Shown: positions 32,505 to 40,794, counted from the stretch's first letter. The stretch is 64,000 nt of DNA from CAZNPL01 sp964574815 (GCA_964574815.1 CAZNPL010000016.1:1-64000), one strand, 5' to 3'. Notes: a model not told the origin generated them from the letters alone. Program-made: numbers and translations.

Positions 32505-32717
32505 TCATGCCGTCGCCCCGTTCACCACGGCGAGGATGCGTCGCCGCTGTTCGTCCGAGAGCGTCGGCCAGGACTCCACGAGTGCCGCCAAGTCGGTGTC
32601 AACGTCGTCCTGGTGGCCCTTTGCGTCGGATTTTGCAGCGCTCGGGTCCGCCGATTTGCGTAAGTCCTTGTCGCTATAGGTGGTTAAGTGATCTGGTTCG
32701 AGTCCTGGTGGGCCCAT
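32505..32717 (-). pseudogene. Displaced native 3' end of the integrase gene
   Basis: A 70-codon frame that starts in the attR core (GPPGLEP, identical and in the same frame as residues 441-447 of the integrase) and continues with 62 residues unique to the element, ending in DLAALVESWPTLSDEQRRRI then LAVVNGATA. I remember closely similar endings (a WPTLP...IRAGILAMV motif) at the C-terminus of planctomycete integrases, which supports this as the true tail of int in the circular form. In the integrated form it has lost its gene. By chance the junction creates an ATG at 32717, so it might still be translated. Confidence 0.85.
32695..32716 (+). repeat. attR core (22-bp direct repeat)
   Basis: An exact copy of the 3' 22 bases of tRNA-Ile (19749-19770). 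Sequence to the right is the original chromosome that followed the tRNA gene; sequence to the left belongs to the element. Confidence 0.95.
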
Positions 32718-33084
32718 GCCTCAGTACACTTCTCGACAGGTCTTGGCTCCGTCCAACGCCGACTGGTCGCGCAACGGTACAGCCATCAACGCCTGGCAAG
32801 CAACTCGGGTGTGTGACAGAGCCGGCGGATCATCGGCGATACGCGCAACCAGTAAGGGCAAGGCTTGCACTGAACCACAGAAGAACAAAGAACTTGGCAC
32901 GTAGGTGTCTTCTCGACGCGCGCCTCGCCCAAGACGTCACGGGCCGGGCCGGTTCGCGGGCAGCTTCGATGGTTTGGCAGAAAGATCGGCCGCTCCTAGA
33001 ATCACCGCCGCCAGTATGTCCGGCTCGGTGGAAGGCACAAGCTGCAACGAGCGTACGACAAACAGCACGTGAGAGGTGACAATC
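32718..33084. other. Intergenic region between attR and purE
   Basis: About 370 bases of chromosomal sequence that, before integration, followed tRNA-Ile. No gene, RNA or repeat is recognised. It should contain the purE promoter. Confidence 0.4.
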
Positions 33085-33885
33085 ATGGCAAAACCGAAAG
33101 CGGCGATCGTAATGGGGAGCGAGAGCGACTGGGGCGTGATGGAGCGATGCGCTCAGCAACTCGCTCGACTCGGTATCGAGGCCCATATCGAGATCATGTC
33201 GGCACACCGAAGCCCGGAGCGCGTGCAGGCCTTTGCCGAGTCGGCTCGGGACGAAGGCTTCAACGTCATCATCGCGGCCGCGGGCATGTCGGCCGCACTG
33301 GCCGGAACCATCGCCGCGCATACGACCCTGCCGGTGATCGGCGTGCCGCTGGCTGGGGGGGCACTCCAGGGAATAGACGCGCTCTTGAGCACGGTACAGA
33401 TGCCCTCCGGCGTGCCGGTGGCCACGGTGGCCATCGGGGAGGCCGGGGCGACCAACGCGGGCGTCCTGGCGGCCCAGATCATCGCGGCCAAAGACAACGA
33501 CGTGGCCCGGGCGCTCGACGAACACAAGGCCTATCTGGCACGAAACGTCGCCGCCAAGAATCGCGCGTTGCACGAGCGGCTTCGTTCCGGCAAAGGCGGG
33601 CAGCCGGCGACTTCCGAGCAGGCGCCGCCAAGCAGCGTCCCGCCTCAGGCCGAGCCAGGCCGCCCCGAGGCCACACCCGCGGCCCGGGAGGAAGCGAAGC
33701 CGCGGCGGTTACGAGGCGGGATGTCCGTCAGCGTCGGCCACGAAACACCCGAGCCGGAAGCGTCGGGTCCGGCCGAGGATGCGGACCTGCAGCGACTCGC
33801 GGAACTCGCCGGTAACATGAGCGAGGAGGAGATCAAGGCGCTCCAGGAACTGGCCAGGAGATTCCAGGAGGGAAAGGAAGAGTAG
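33085..33885 (+). CDS. purE: PurE-type N5-carboxyaminoimidazole ribonucleotide mutase with C-terminal extension
   Basis: A 266-residue protein. Residues 1-160 are PurE, which moves the carboxyl group of N5-CAIR to make CAIR in purine synthesis. GSESDWGVM (11-19) and MSAHRSPERV (38-47) match the family. The third motif, normally AGGAAHLPG, is AGMSAALAG here (66-74), so the usual His is replaced. The later LPVIGVPLAGGALQGIDALLSTVQMPSGVPVATVAIGEAGATNAG is canonical. Residues 165-266 are an extra tail: a Pro/Ala/Glu-rich linker and a helical end (LQRLAELAGNMSEEEIKALQELARRFQEG). GAGAGGTGA precedes the ATG. No purK is nearby, so a class II (AIR carboxylase) or altered activity cannot be excluded. 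Confidence 0.85.
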   Translation: MAKPKAAIVMGSESDWGVMERCAQQLARLGIEAHIEIMSAHRSPERVQAFAESARDEGFNVIIAAAGMSAALAGTIAAHTTLPVIGVPLAGGALQGIDALLSTVQMPSGVPVATVAIGEAGATNAGVLAAQIIAAKDNDVARALDEHKAYLARNVAAKNRALHERLRSGKGGQPATSEQAPPSSVPPQAEPGRPEATPAAREEAKPRRLRGGMSVSVGHETPEPEASGPAEDADLQRLAELAGNMSEEEIKALQELARRFQEGKEE

Positions 33886-33897
33886 CGCCGCTTTTTG

Positions 33898-33917
33898 GAT
33901 GCGTCGTCGGACGCATC
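33898..33917 (+). terminator. Stem-loop after purE
   Basis: GATGCGTC/GACGCATC, a perfect 8-bp stem with a 4-base loop, begins 13 bases after the purE stop. There is no following U-tract (TTTTT lies just before the stem), so it may end transcription only weakly or protect the 3' end. Confidence 0.45.
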
Positions 33918-34126
33918 GCGCTCTGGGGTGGACGCTTCTCGGACCATAACCGATGCGACGCGCCGCAACGGAATCGCGAGCCCACTTTGGGACAGGGTGG
34001 GCCACCCGCCCGGGAGCGCAGGTTCAACTGGGGTATCATGGGCAGGCGGGGTCGCTATGGGCGGCGCAGCTTGCCCGTGCGATTCCCGGAACGCCCGGGA
34101 GCACGGGCAACGGGGAGACGCTTTTC

Positions 34127-34894
34127 ATGACCGAAGAACCGCCGATGTTCGACTCGCCGGAGTGGTACGACCGCAGCGTCAACTGGGAGGCGCGCTTGAA
34201 CCGCGAAATGCCCGTCCTGACAGACGTTTTTGGCCCGCCGTCGTCGGGCGGAATCCTCGACGGCGGATGCGGACCGGGCCGGCACGCCTGCGAACTCGCC
34301 CGGCGGGGCTACCGCGTCACCGCCCTCGACGCCGACGCGGGCATGCTCGAGCTGGCCTTAGACCATGCCCGCGAGTCAAACGTCGAGATCGAAGCCGTTC
34401 AGGCCGCGTACTCCGAGATCGCCGACCGGACGGCCGGCGGCTTCGACGCCGTCTACTGCCTGGCCAATTCACTTGCGGCGGCGAAGTCTCAGGAGCGATG
34501 CCGCGAGGCCGTTCACACGTTCGGCCGCGTATTGCGTCCCGGCGGGCGCCTGTTCGTCCAGATCCTCAATTTCCAGAAGATGCGTCGCGAGGAGCCGTGC
34601 ATTCGCGGTCCCCGCGTCACGCGCCACGACAACGTCGAATACGTCTCGGTGCGGCACTTCACGTTCGAAGGCGATGCATGCCAGGTCACGAACGTCACTC
34701 TGTGGAACGAGCCGCCCTGGCGTTACTGGAGCCACGCCGGTGTGCTTTACCCAATTGCTGCGGACGAAATGAACCAATGGTGCGCCGAGGCCGGCCTCCG
34801 CATCGACGCCCAATACGGCAGCTACGCCCGCGACCCCTTCGACATCGAACAGTCGGTCGACCTGATTATTGTAGCAACTCGAACAAGCGACTGA
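34127..34894 (+). CDS. Class I SAM-dependent methyltransferase
   Basis: A 255-residue methyltransferase, paralogous to the one at 11270-12124 (both begin MTE-P and share LDGGCGPGRHACELARRGYR-type motif I at about residues 41-60, an acidic ALDADAGML, DAVYCLANSLAAAK and LRPGGRLFVQILNF). Here the region after LNF is an ordinary structured strand-rich segment (EYVSVRHFTFEGDACQVTNV, TLWNEPPWRYWSHAGVLYPI). ATG at 34127 was chosen by agreement with the paralogue and by GGGGAGACG upstream. Substrate unknown. Confidence 0.8.
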   Translation: MTEEPPMFDSPEWYDRSVNWEARLNREMPVLTDVFGPPSSGGILDGGCGPGRHACELARRGYRVTALDADAGMLELALDHARESNVEIEAVQAAYSEIADRTAGGFDAVYCLANSLAAAKSQERCREAVHTFGRVLRPGGRLFVQILNFQKMRREEPCIRGPRVTRHDNVEYVSVRHFTFEGDACQVTNVTLWNEPPWRYWSHAGVLYPIAADEMNQWCAEAGLRIDAQYGSYARDPFDIEQSVDLIIVATRTSD

Positions 34895-34955
34895 CGCCAA
34901 ACTGCCAAAGCACCTCGCGAATTACCAGGGTGCTGACGTATTCGCTGAACTGTGT

Positions 34956-34980
34956 AGCGTCACGCCTTGTGGTTGACGCT
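34956..34980. terminator. Hairpin between convergent genes
   Basis: AGCGTCA/TGACGCT, 7 perfect pairs with an 11-base loop, lies in the 138-base gap where the methyltransferase gene and the HIT-like gene converge. It may serve as a bidirectional terminator; no U-tract. Confidence 0.35.
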
Positions 34981-35032
34981 GATGGGTATCGTGCGGCCGT
35001 GCATGGGGGACAAGCCCCGACGCGACAAACTG

Positions 35033-35986
35033 CTAAGCGGCGGCGCTGGCGTCCCAGCGGGGCGGCCGGATCTGCGAGAGGATCTCCCTCGCCGCTTCGA
35101 CCGAGGCGTGATCGAACGTCTCCCGTTCGGCCGGTGCGCTGAGCGCGAAATCCCCGGCCACCTCGAACCCACCGACCAGACCCTTGCCTTCGGCCTTCGC
35201 AAAACGCTTGTCCCGCGGGAAGAAGTAGACCGCCGGCTCGCCGTGCGGGCTGGCCACCAGGATGTTGAGGCTGTGGTTCTCGAGATCCGCCGCAAGCCAG
35301 GTCTCGGCCGCACAGTGGGCCTGCTCGATGAAATCGTCGGTGCCCTGGAAGCGGCACACGGGAATCGGATAGTGCTCGGCATGCTCGGGCTGCAGCCGCT
35401 CGACGGGCATCTCGGCGGTGGTGATCTGGTAGTGCAGGTGCCACGGGATGCTCGCCCCGGCGTTGGGGCCGTTGTACAGCACGCGAAACCGCCCGCCCGT
35501 CTGGAGGTGCAGGTCGACCATCGCCTCGAGCGTGTGCAGCGTGTAGGCCTGATCGGTGTGCTTGTCCGACATCACGGTAAAGTGATGCGGCTCGATCCAG
35601 GCGAAATTCGCCCCCGCATAGTAGGCCCGGCCCGCCAGCCTGATCGGAACCAGAATCTCGGCCGGATGGCACTCGGCGATGTTGTCGCTGCAGAGAAAGC
35701 AGTGCCGGCCATTCGGATCACGAGGATCGCTGAACAGCCGCGAAGGATCGCGGTCGCCGTTCAGAATGCCTCGCGCTTCGAGCTCGGCCACGTCCCCCCG
35801 GATCTCCCGGTGCGGAAGCCATCGAAAACGAAACAGCACCGCCGTCCGCGGATCGAGCGACTCGGACACCGGCTTCTGCACGTCCTCCGGCGCGGTCAGC
35901 ACGAATCCGTCATCGACCTGGGCCTGCCAGACCTCCATCAGTTCCCGGGCCAAGTCGGTCGAATCGAGATGGGGGGATCCGGACAT
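35033..35986 (-). CDS. HIT/GalT-like nucleotidyltransferase or phosphorylase
   Basis: A 317-residue protein of the GalT/HIT superfamily. FCLCSDNI-like CFLCSDNIAECHPAEILVP resembles the GalT N-terminal zinc/Cys region. IEPHHFTVMSDKH and GASIPWHLHYQITTAEMPVE provide the HxH-x-Q type catalytic motif that carries a nucleotidyl-histidine intermediate. Related proteins include ADP- and GDP-sugar phosphorylases and DUF4922 proteins. It starts one base after the stop of the sucrose-phosphate synthase-like gene, with which it is certainly co-transcribed. It may recycle or supply the nucleotide sugar for that enzyme; the exact reaction is inference. Confidence 0.7.
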   Translation of the reverse strand: MSGSPHLDSTDLARELMEVWQAQVDDGFVLTAPEDVQKPVSESLDPRTAVLFRFRWLPHREIRGDVAELEARGILNGDRDPSRLFSDPRDPNGRHCFLCSDNIAECHPAEILVPIRLAGRAYYAGANFAWIEPHHFTVMSDKHTDQAYTLHTLEAMVDLHLQTGGRFRVLYNGPNAGASIPWHLHYQITTAEMPVERLQPEHAEHYPIPVCRFQGTDDFIEQAHCAAETWLAADLENHSLNILVASPHGEPAVYFFPRDKRFAKAEGKGLVGGFEVAGDFALSAPAERETFDHASVEAAREILSQIRPPRWDASAAA

Positions 35987-35987
35987 C

Positions 35988-37403
35988 TCAACTACCTTTC
36001 CGGGGCGAGACGCCCAAATCGTCGAACAGTTCCCTGGTCATGTGCGCCCAGGTGAAGTACGGAATCGTAATGTCCCGCGCCTCGGCGCCCATACGACTCC
36101 GCTGCTGCTCATCCTGAAGAAGCTGCACCAGAGCGTGAGCGAACCCGTCGATAAAGTCGGCCGGCACCACGACGCCTCCCCTCCCGACTCGAAGCGCGTG
36201 ACCGTTAAGCGGAACGTGTTCCGCGGTCTCGCCGACCAGATACTCGTGAACGAACGGCACCAAGTCGGACGCCACGACCGGCCGACCGCACGCGGCCGCC
36301 TCCTGGGCGGTCATGCCGAACCCCTCCATCACCGATGGGGTGCAGTAGATCGTCGTAATGTTGTACAGCGCCGGCAGATGCTCCCAGACCGATCCGAGCA
36401 CGATCACGTCGCGCTCCAGCCCGAGATCCTTCAGCAGCCGCGTGAGCGACTCGTAGAGCGATTCGGCATACGGGTCGATCGAAACGAGCAGCAGCGCGTG
36501 GGGGACTGACTCTCTGACCTGCGCAAACGCCTTGATCAGCACGTCCTTTCGCTTGGTCGCGTCCGTCCGGCTGATCTCGGTGATGATCGGCCGGCGCCGA
36601 AGCTGCTCGGCCGGCTGCCCGGAAAGATGCGCCAGGAAGTCCCAGATCGGCTCGATTTCCCCCGCATCAAGCGGCCGGAAGCGGTTCTCATCGATACACG
36701 GCGGCAAAAAGTACTTCGCTTCGTATCCGTAATCCTCCCGAAACGTCTCGCGGATGGCCGTAGACGTCGAGACCGCCCCGTTCAGGTCCGGCAGCAGCTC
36801 TTTTTCGTGGGCGATGCGCTCGTCGATACGCAGCTTTTCCCACGTGCTCGGGTCCATATTCCGCTTCTTCAAAGCCCCGAGGGAATGAGGCACCCATACG
36901 TGTGGCACGCGTTGGCCGACGGGCATGCGCCGGTTGTACAGCACGCCGATCTTCGCCGCGTCCCAGTAGTGCGAAATGATCAGGTCGTAGGTATCGTCTT
37001 CCGCTTCGATCTTGCGCGCCAGATCATCGACCAGTGCGTCGATCTGTTCGTTCATGTCCTCCTTGCGCACGAACTCGGAGCACCCGTCCTCGAGGTAGAT
37101 GATCCGGGCGTGGCCGGTGGAATGGTAAAGCACCCCCTGCCGCATGTCGCCGGTCTGAGGATGCGGGTAGCCGCCCCGGTTGGCGATCGTGACGCGGTAG
37201 CCCTGCCGAACCAGCGCCTCGGTGAACTGATTCACATAGACGTTCTGCCCGCCCGTGTCGGGCAAGCCGGGCACCACATTCCAGTCGTGCATGCCGTGAT
37301 TGGTGATCTGGAGCACATGGGTCCGGTCGCGGTCCGCGAATCCCGCGGGTGCGACCGACCCGACCCGCTCACTCTGCACGTAGGGACTCCCTGCTTGTTC
37401 CAT
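35988..37403 (-). CDS. GT4 glycosyltransferase, sucrose-phosphate synthase-like
   Basis: A 471-residue GT-B glycosyltransferase. The donor/acceptor signatures agree with sucrose synthase and sucrose-phosphate synthase: PDTGGQNVYVNQFTEAL (about 49-65), HVWVPHSLGALKKRNMDPST and LRIDERIAHEKELLPDL. The C-terminal domain has TEISRTDATKRKDVLIKAFA, VLGSVWEHLPALYN and the catalytic E-x7-E in EGFGMTAQEAAACGRPVVAS. The HAD phosphatase upstream fits sucrose-6-phosphate phosphatase, so sucrose, or a related compatible solute, is the likely product. AAGGAG lies about 9 bases before the ATG. Confidence 0.83.
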   Translation of the reverse strand: MEQAGSPYVQSERVGSVAPAGFADRDRTHVLQITNHGMHDWNVVPGLPDTGGQNVYVNQFTEALVRQGYRVTIANRGGYPHPQTGDMRQGVLYHSTGHARIIYLEDGCSEFVRKEDMNEQIDALVDDLARKIEAEDDTYDLIISHYWDAAKIGVLYNRRMPVGQRVPHVWVPHSLGALKKRNMDPSTWEKLRIDERIAHEKELLPDLNGAVSTSTAIRETFREDYGYEAKYFLPPCIDENRFRPLDAGEIEPIWDFLAHLSGQPAEQLRRRPIITEISRTDATKRKDVLIKAFAQVRESVPHALLLVSIDPYAESLYESLTRLLKDLGLERDVIVLGSVWEHLPALYNITTIYCTPSVMEGFGMTAQEAAACGRPVVASDLVPFVHEYLVGETAEHVPLNGHALRVGRGGVVVPADFIDGFAHALVQLLQDEQQRSRMGAEARDITIPYFTWAHMTRELFDDLGVSPRKGS

Positions 37404-37516
37404 CAGCCGCCTTTCTCCTTAAGCGTCCGGGGATCTCACTCGCCGGCGCGACGAATGAGCCGTCATGGCCCGTGCTTTCCCCTCCAACGCCGCGTTTCCC
37501 ACTCTATATTAATTAT

Positions 37517-38251
37517 TCACAGCCAGCCGTAGAATTCCAGCCCCTCGCGGATGCCCCCCGCGAACGGCGCCTGCGCGTGATAAACGTGCGGCTCGGTAAA
37601 GCTCTTCAGCTCCGGTGCGGCGTTGCCCACGGCAATTGACCGGAAGCCGAGCTCCGCCCGCATCATGTCCAGATCGTTGCCGGTGTCGCCGCTTGTCACC
37701 ACGCAGTCCGGCGGAATCCCGTGCCTGGCCGCCACATACCGGACGGCCTCACCCTTGCCCGACCGAATGGGCAGTAGGTCCAGAAACTTCCCGGCCGAAT
37801 GGATCACCTTGGCGCGAAGGCCCGCCTCATCCAGCCGTTGATGAATCTCGGTCAGCCGGGCGTCCACGTTCTCTTCGAGGTAGTAGCTGCTCTTGAAACG
37901 CGACTGCCATTGCTGATCCTGCATCCGGGCCTCAGGGATCGATTGAAGGATCCGCTCCACGGCGGCCTTGTTCCACTCCTCCTGGATGATCTCGTGCCAC
38001 TCCGCGTCCAGTTCGTACCGCCCGTCCCGTCGCACGTGGATGTCTGTGCCGACCATACAGACGCAGATATCGGCCCGCCCCTCGAACCCCTTTTCCTCGT
38101 AAAAATCATGGATCGACGCGAGGTGACGCCCGGTCGAGAAAGCGACCATAATGGGCTGAGCACGCAGCTCCCGCCACAAGGCAGCCATGGCCGCATCGTC
38201 GCCGATAAACGTACCGTCCAAGTCTGTGGCGAGCAGTCGTGTCATGTCCAT
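37517..38251 (-). CDS. HAD-IIB hydrolase, sucrose-6-phosphate phosphatase-like
   Basis: A 244-residue HAD phosphatase. Motif I ATDLDGTFIGDD (about 8-19) carries the nucleophile Asp, motif II is VAFSTGR, motif III includes the Lys of RSGKGEAVRYVA, and motif IV is SGDTGNDLDMM. The cap region with FKSSYYLEENV resembles sucrose-phosphatases. The start at 38251 was preferred to a Met 29 codons upstream because the fold begins right after it and GGGGAC lies upstream. It probably removes phosphate from the product of the adjacent glycosyltransferase (113 bases downstream on the same strand). Confidence 0.82.
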   Translation of the reverse strand: MDMTRLLATDLDGTFIGDDAAMAALWRELRAQPIMVAFSTGRHLASIHDFYEEKGFEGRADICVCMVGTDIHVRRDGRYELDAEWHEIIQEEWNKAAVERILQSIPEARMQDQQWQSRFKSSYYLEENVDARLTEIHQRLDEAGLRAKVIHSAGKFLDLLPIRSGKGEAVRYVAARHGIPPDCVVTSGDTGNDLDMMRAELGFRSIAVGNAAPELKSFTEPHVYHAQAPFAGGIREGLEFYGWL

Positions 38252-38581
38252 CGGCAGTCCCCGCTTGCGGGCGTGTCCGAGTCGTCGCGTCCCTGGCGTT
38301 CTCACTTTATAGCATGCAATTTCGACACTGGATGACAAGTGCCGGAACGCCCTTCCGCGTTTTTTTCCGCACTGCCCTCCGCCCGATTCCGCTTATGGCC
38401 CGTGACGTCCGGGCCGAACGCGCGCACCGGCCGACGCGGGGCCCCTTTGTCGAATCCTGTGGGGATGGCTCCCGCTTGCCGCTGCCCGGAGGGGCCCGTA
38501 AAATGGATTGCGGCCCATAAGGACCCGCGTCGGCCGACGATAAACATTCGTAGTGAGACTTTCAGATGGAAAGGGTCGACC
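38252..38581. other. Divergent intergenic region
   Basis: About 330 bases between the phosphatase and the NfeD-type protease gene, which point away from each other. No RNA gene or convincing ORF is seen. It should contain both promoters. Confidence 0.4.
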
Positions 38582-40255
38582 ATGGATCGGCGCAGTAGGG
38601 CGGTCGAGTTACGTCTGATCATACCGGTTCTTATCGGGGCGGCCCTCGCGGCGGGTCCGACGCCTCCCGACGAGAACCCGCCGGCTTCTCCCGAAAACAC
38701 TCAGACCAAGGCCGTCGAGGACTCCGCACCCGTCGAGGCCGTGCAGGCGGCTCAAGGCGGCGTCATTGTGCCCATCACCGGCGAGATCACCGACGTCACC
38801 TTCGAGAGTATCAAGCGCCGAGTCGAGAAGGCAAAGCAGCAGGGCGCAGACGTCATCATCTTCGAAATCGACACTCCCGGCGGATACGTCACCAGCGCCC
38901 TGGAAATATGCGACTACATCAAGAATCTGGGCGACGTCCGCACCGTGGCCTGGATCAACACGCAGGCCTACTCCGCCGGCTCCATGATCGCCGTCGCCTG
39001 CGACGAAATCGTCATGGCCCGAGCCTCGGTGCTGGGCGACTGCGGCGTGATTCTGGGCGGACCCACCGGTCCCCAGGAAGTACCCGAGGCCATCCGCGCC
39101 AAGGCCGAAAGCCCCGTGCTCGAGCAGTTCCGCGACTCGGCCGCCCGGCACGGCTACGACGTACTCCTGTGCGAGTCCATGGTGGTCAAGGAATACGAAG
39201 TCTGGTGGGTCGAAAACACCAAGACGGGCGAACGCCGGTTCGTGGACACCGAAACCATGGACGAGCTTCTCGGGACCGGTGAGAAACCGAAGGTCCTCGG
39301 CGTGGAATTCCCGTCCCTCATCAAGGCCGAAACGGAGTGGCAACTCGTCGAGTCGTTCGAAGACCCAATCACCAATGCGAAGACTCCGGTCGACCAACCG
39401 GTGGTGAAGGACACCGAACTGCTGACCATGTCTCAGAGCCGGGCCTACGCCTTCGGGTTTTCAAAAGCCATCGTCACAGGCGAGAACGACCTGCGCGAAC
39501 GCTACGGATTGACCGGTGACATGGCCCGGATCGACTTCACATGGTCCGAGGTCTTCACGCGCTGGCTCACCTCCATGCCCGTCCGCATGTTCCTCTTGAT
39601 CATCATCTTTCTCGGCATCTACGTCGAGTTCAACACCCCGGGCGTCGGCGTGCCCGGGCTGGTCGCCCTGATCGCCCTGGGCATTTTCATCGCGGCCCCC
39701 TTCCTTACCGGGCTGGCCAACTTCTGGGAACTGCTCGCGATCATTCTGGGGCTGATCCTGATCGCGGTGGAATTATTCGTCATCCCCGGTTTCGGAGTCG
39801 CCGGCATCAGCGGCATCGTGCTCTTCCTGGTCGGCTTGCTGGCTACCTTTATCCCCGACGAGCCCGGGCGCTTCCCGTTCCACTGGCCGTCATTCGCCCC
39901 GGGCCTCGAGGGCCTCAAGAACGGCGTCCAGACACTTGCGGCGTCAATCGTCGTGTCGATAGCGGGGATGGTCCTGCTCAGTCGATATTTGCCGCGGGTG
40001 CCCTACGTAGGCGGCATCATCGCAGAAAACCCGACGCCTTCCGATGTCCTGATTCGGGACCCTTACGACGGGGTGGCACGGGTTGGCGATTTCGGTACTG
40101 TGGTGGGTCAACTGCGACCGTCCGGCAAGGCGCGCTTCGGCTCGAAGCTGGTTGACGTCGTTTCGCAAGGAGATTTGATCAACGAAGGTGAACAGGTAGA
40201 AGTCGTCGAGCGACGCGGGAATCGCGTGGTCGTTCGGCGCGTTTCGAGGGCATGA
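38582..40255 (+). CDS. NfeD-type membrane-bound ClpP-class serine protease
   Basis: A 557-residue membrane protein. An N-terminal signal or anchor (LRLIIPVLIGAALAAG) is followed by a ClpP/SppA-type protease domain: VIIFEIDTPGGYVTSALEIC and NTQAYSAGSMIAVACDEIVM, with the nucleophile Ser in YSAGSMIA (about 129-136). Several membrane helices follow (MFLLIIIFLGIYVEF, LVALIALGIFIAAPF, LLAIILGLILIAVELF), then a C-terminal NfeD OB-fold domain (VGDFGTVVGQLRPSGKARFG, KLVDVVSQGDLINEGEQVEV). ATG at 38582 has GGAAAGGG upstream. NfeD proteins act with SPFH proteins such as the FloA encoded two genes downstream, in membrane quality control. Confidence 0.9.
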   Translation: MDRRSRAVELRLIIPVLIGAALAAGPTPPDENPPASPENTQTKAVEDSAPVEAVQAAQGGVIVPITGEITDVTFESIKRRVEKAKQQGADVIIFEIDTPGGYVTSALEICDYIKNLGDVRTVAWINTQAYSAGSMIAVACDEIVMARASVLGDCGVILGGPTGPQEVPEAIRAKAESPVLEQFRDSAARHGYDVLLCESMVVKEYEVWWVENTKTGERRFVDTETMDELLGTGEKPKVLGVEFPSLIKAETEWQLVESFEDPITNAKTPVDQPVVKDTELLTMSQSRAYAFGFSKAIVTGENDLRERYGLTGDMARIDFTWSEVFTRWLTSMPVRMFLLIIIFLGIYVEFNTPGVGVPGLVALIALGIFIAAPFLTGLANFWELLAIILGLILIAVELFVIPGFGVAGISGIVLFLVGLLATFIPDEPGRFPFHWPSFAPGLEGLKNGVQTLAASIVVSIAGMVLLSRYLPRVPYVGGIIAENPTPSDVLIRDPYDGVARVGDFGTVVGQLRPSGKARFGSKLVDVVSQGDLINEGEQVEVVERRGNRVVVRRVSRA

Positions 40256-40293
40256 TCACTGGCGGCAACAGGACTGGGTGACGGCTTGTCATC

Positions 40294-40794
40294 ATGAGCG
40301 CGATCAGTATACTGGTAATCCTCTACTCGGTGGCCGTACTGCTGCTGGTCGCTGAGATCTTCATTCCCTCCCACGGCGTCTTGTCGATCGTGGGTATCGG
40401 ATTTCTGGTATTCGCTATCGTGAAAACGTTCGAGTTCGGCACGACGGTCGGTACGATCGCGATCGTGGCCTCCTTGATCTTCATCCCCTCATTGGCGGTA
40501 GCGGCGGTGAAGGTGTGGCCGAATACTCGGATCGGGAAACTGATCTCGCCCCCGAATCCCGAGTATACGAGCAAGGACTTTGGAAGTAACAGGGACGAAT
40601 TGGAGTTACTCCTCGGAAAGTATGGTCGCGCGGTATCTCCTCTTCGCCCGGTGGGCACCTGTGAGTTCGCCGGGCGACGCCTGCAGTGCGTCAGCGAGTC
40701 GGGCATGATCGACGCAGACGTCAAGGTGGTGGCCGTGGGTATTCGAGGAAGGAATCTCGAGGTGGCGATTGCGGAAGACTCTGCCGGGGATTGA
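40294..40794 (+). CDS. Short NfeD-like membrane protein
   Basis: A 166-residue protein with three or four membrane helices (SILVILYSVAVLLLVAEIFI, LSIVGIGFLVFAIVK, GTIAIVASLIFIPSLAVAAV) and a C-terminal NfeD-like OB fold (LLGKYGRAVSPLRPVGTCEF, then VVAVGIRGRNLEVAI). It is placed between the long NfeD protease and FloA, the usual order. It lacks the protease domain. Confidence 0.82.
   Translation: MSAISILVILYSVAVLLLVAEIFIPSHGVLSIVGIGFLVFAIVKTFEFGTTVGTIAIVASLIFIPSLAVAAVKVWPNTRIGKLISPPNPEYTSKDFGSNRDELELLLGKYGRAVSPLRPVGTCEFAGRRLQCVSESGMIDADVKVVAVGIRGRNLEVAIAEDSAGD

Larger units (their letters stand above)
19749..32716. mobile_element. Integrative element of about 13 kb in tRNA-Ile
   Basis: The element is bounded by an exact 22-bp direct repeat of the 3' end of tRNA-Ile(GAU), at 19749-19770 and 32695-32716. 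A tyrosine integrase lies directly next to the tRNA, in the usual place. Cargo is about 20 genes, mostly on the minus strand in runs of overlapping ATGA junctions: XRE and excisionase-like regulators, a RecQ-like helicase, many small unknown proteins, two large unknown proteins, a lipoprotein, paired zinc-ribbon membrane proteins and paired small-terminase-like proteins. I see no capsid, portal, large terminase, tail or conjugation gene. It could be a phage satellite, a reduced prophage or a novel class of integrative element. Confidence 0.9.
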
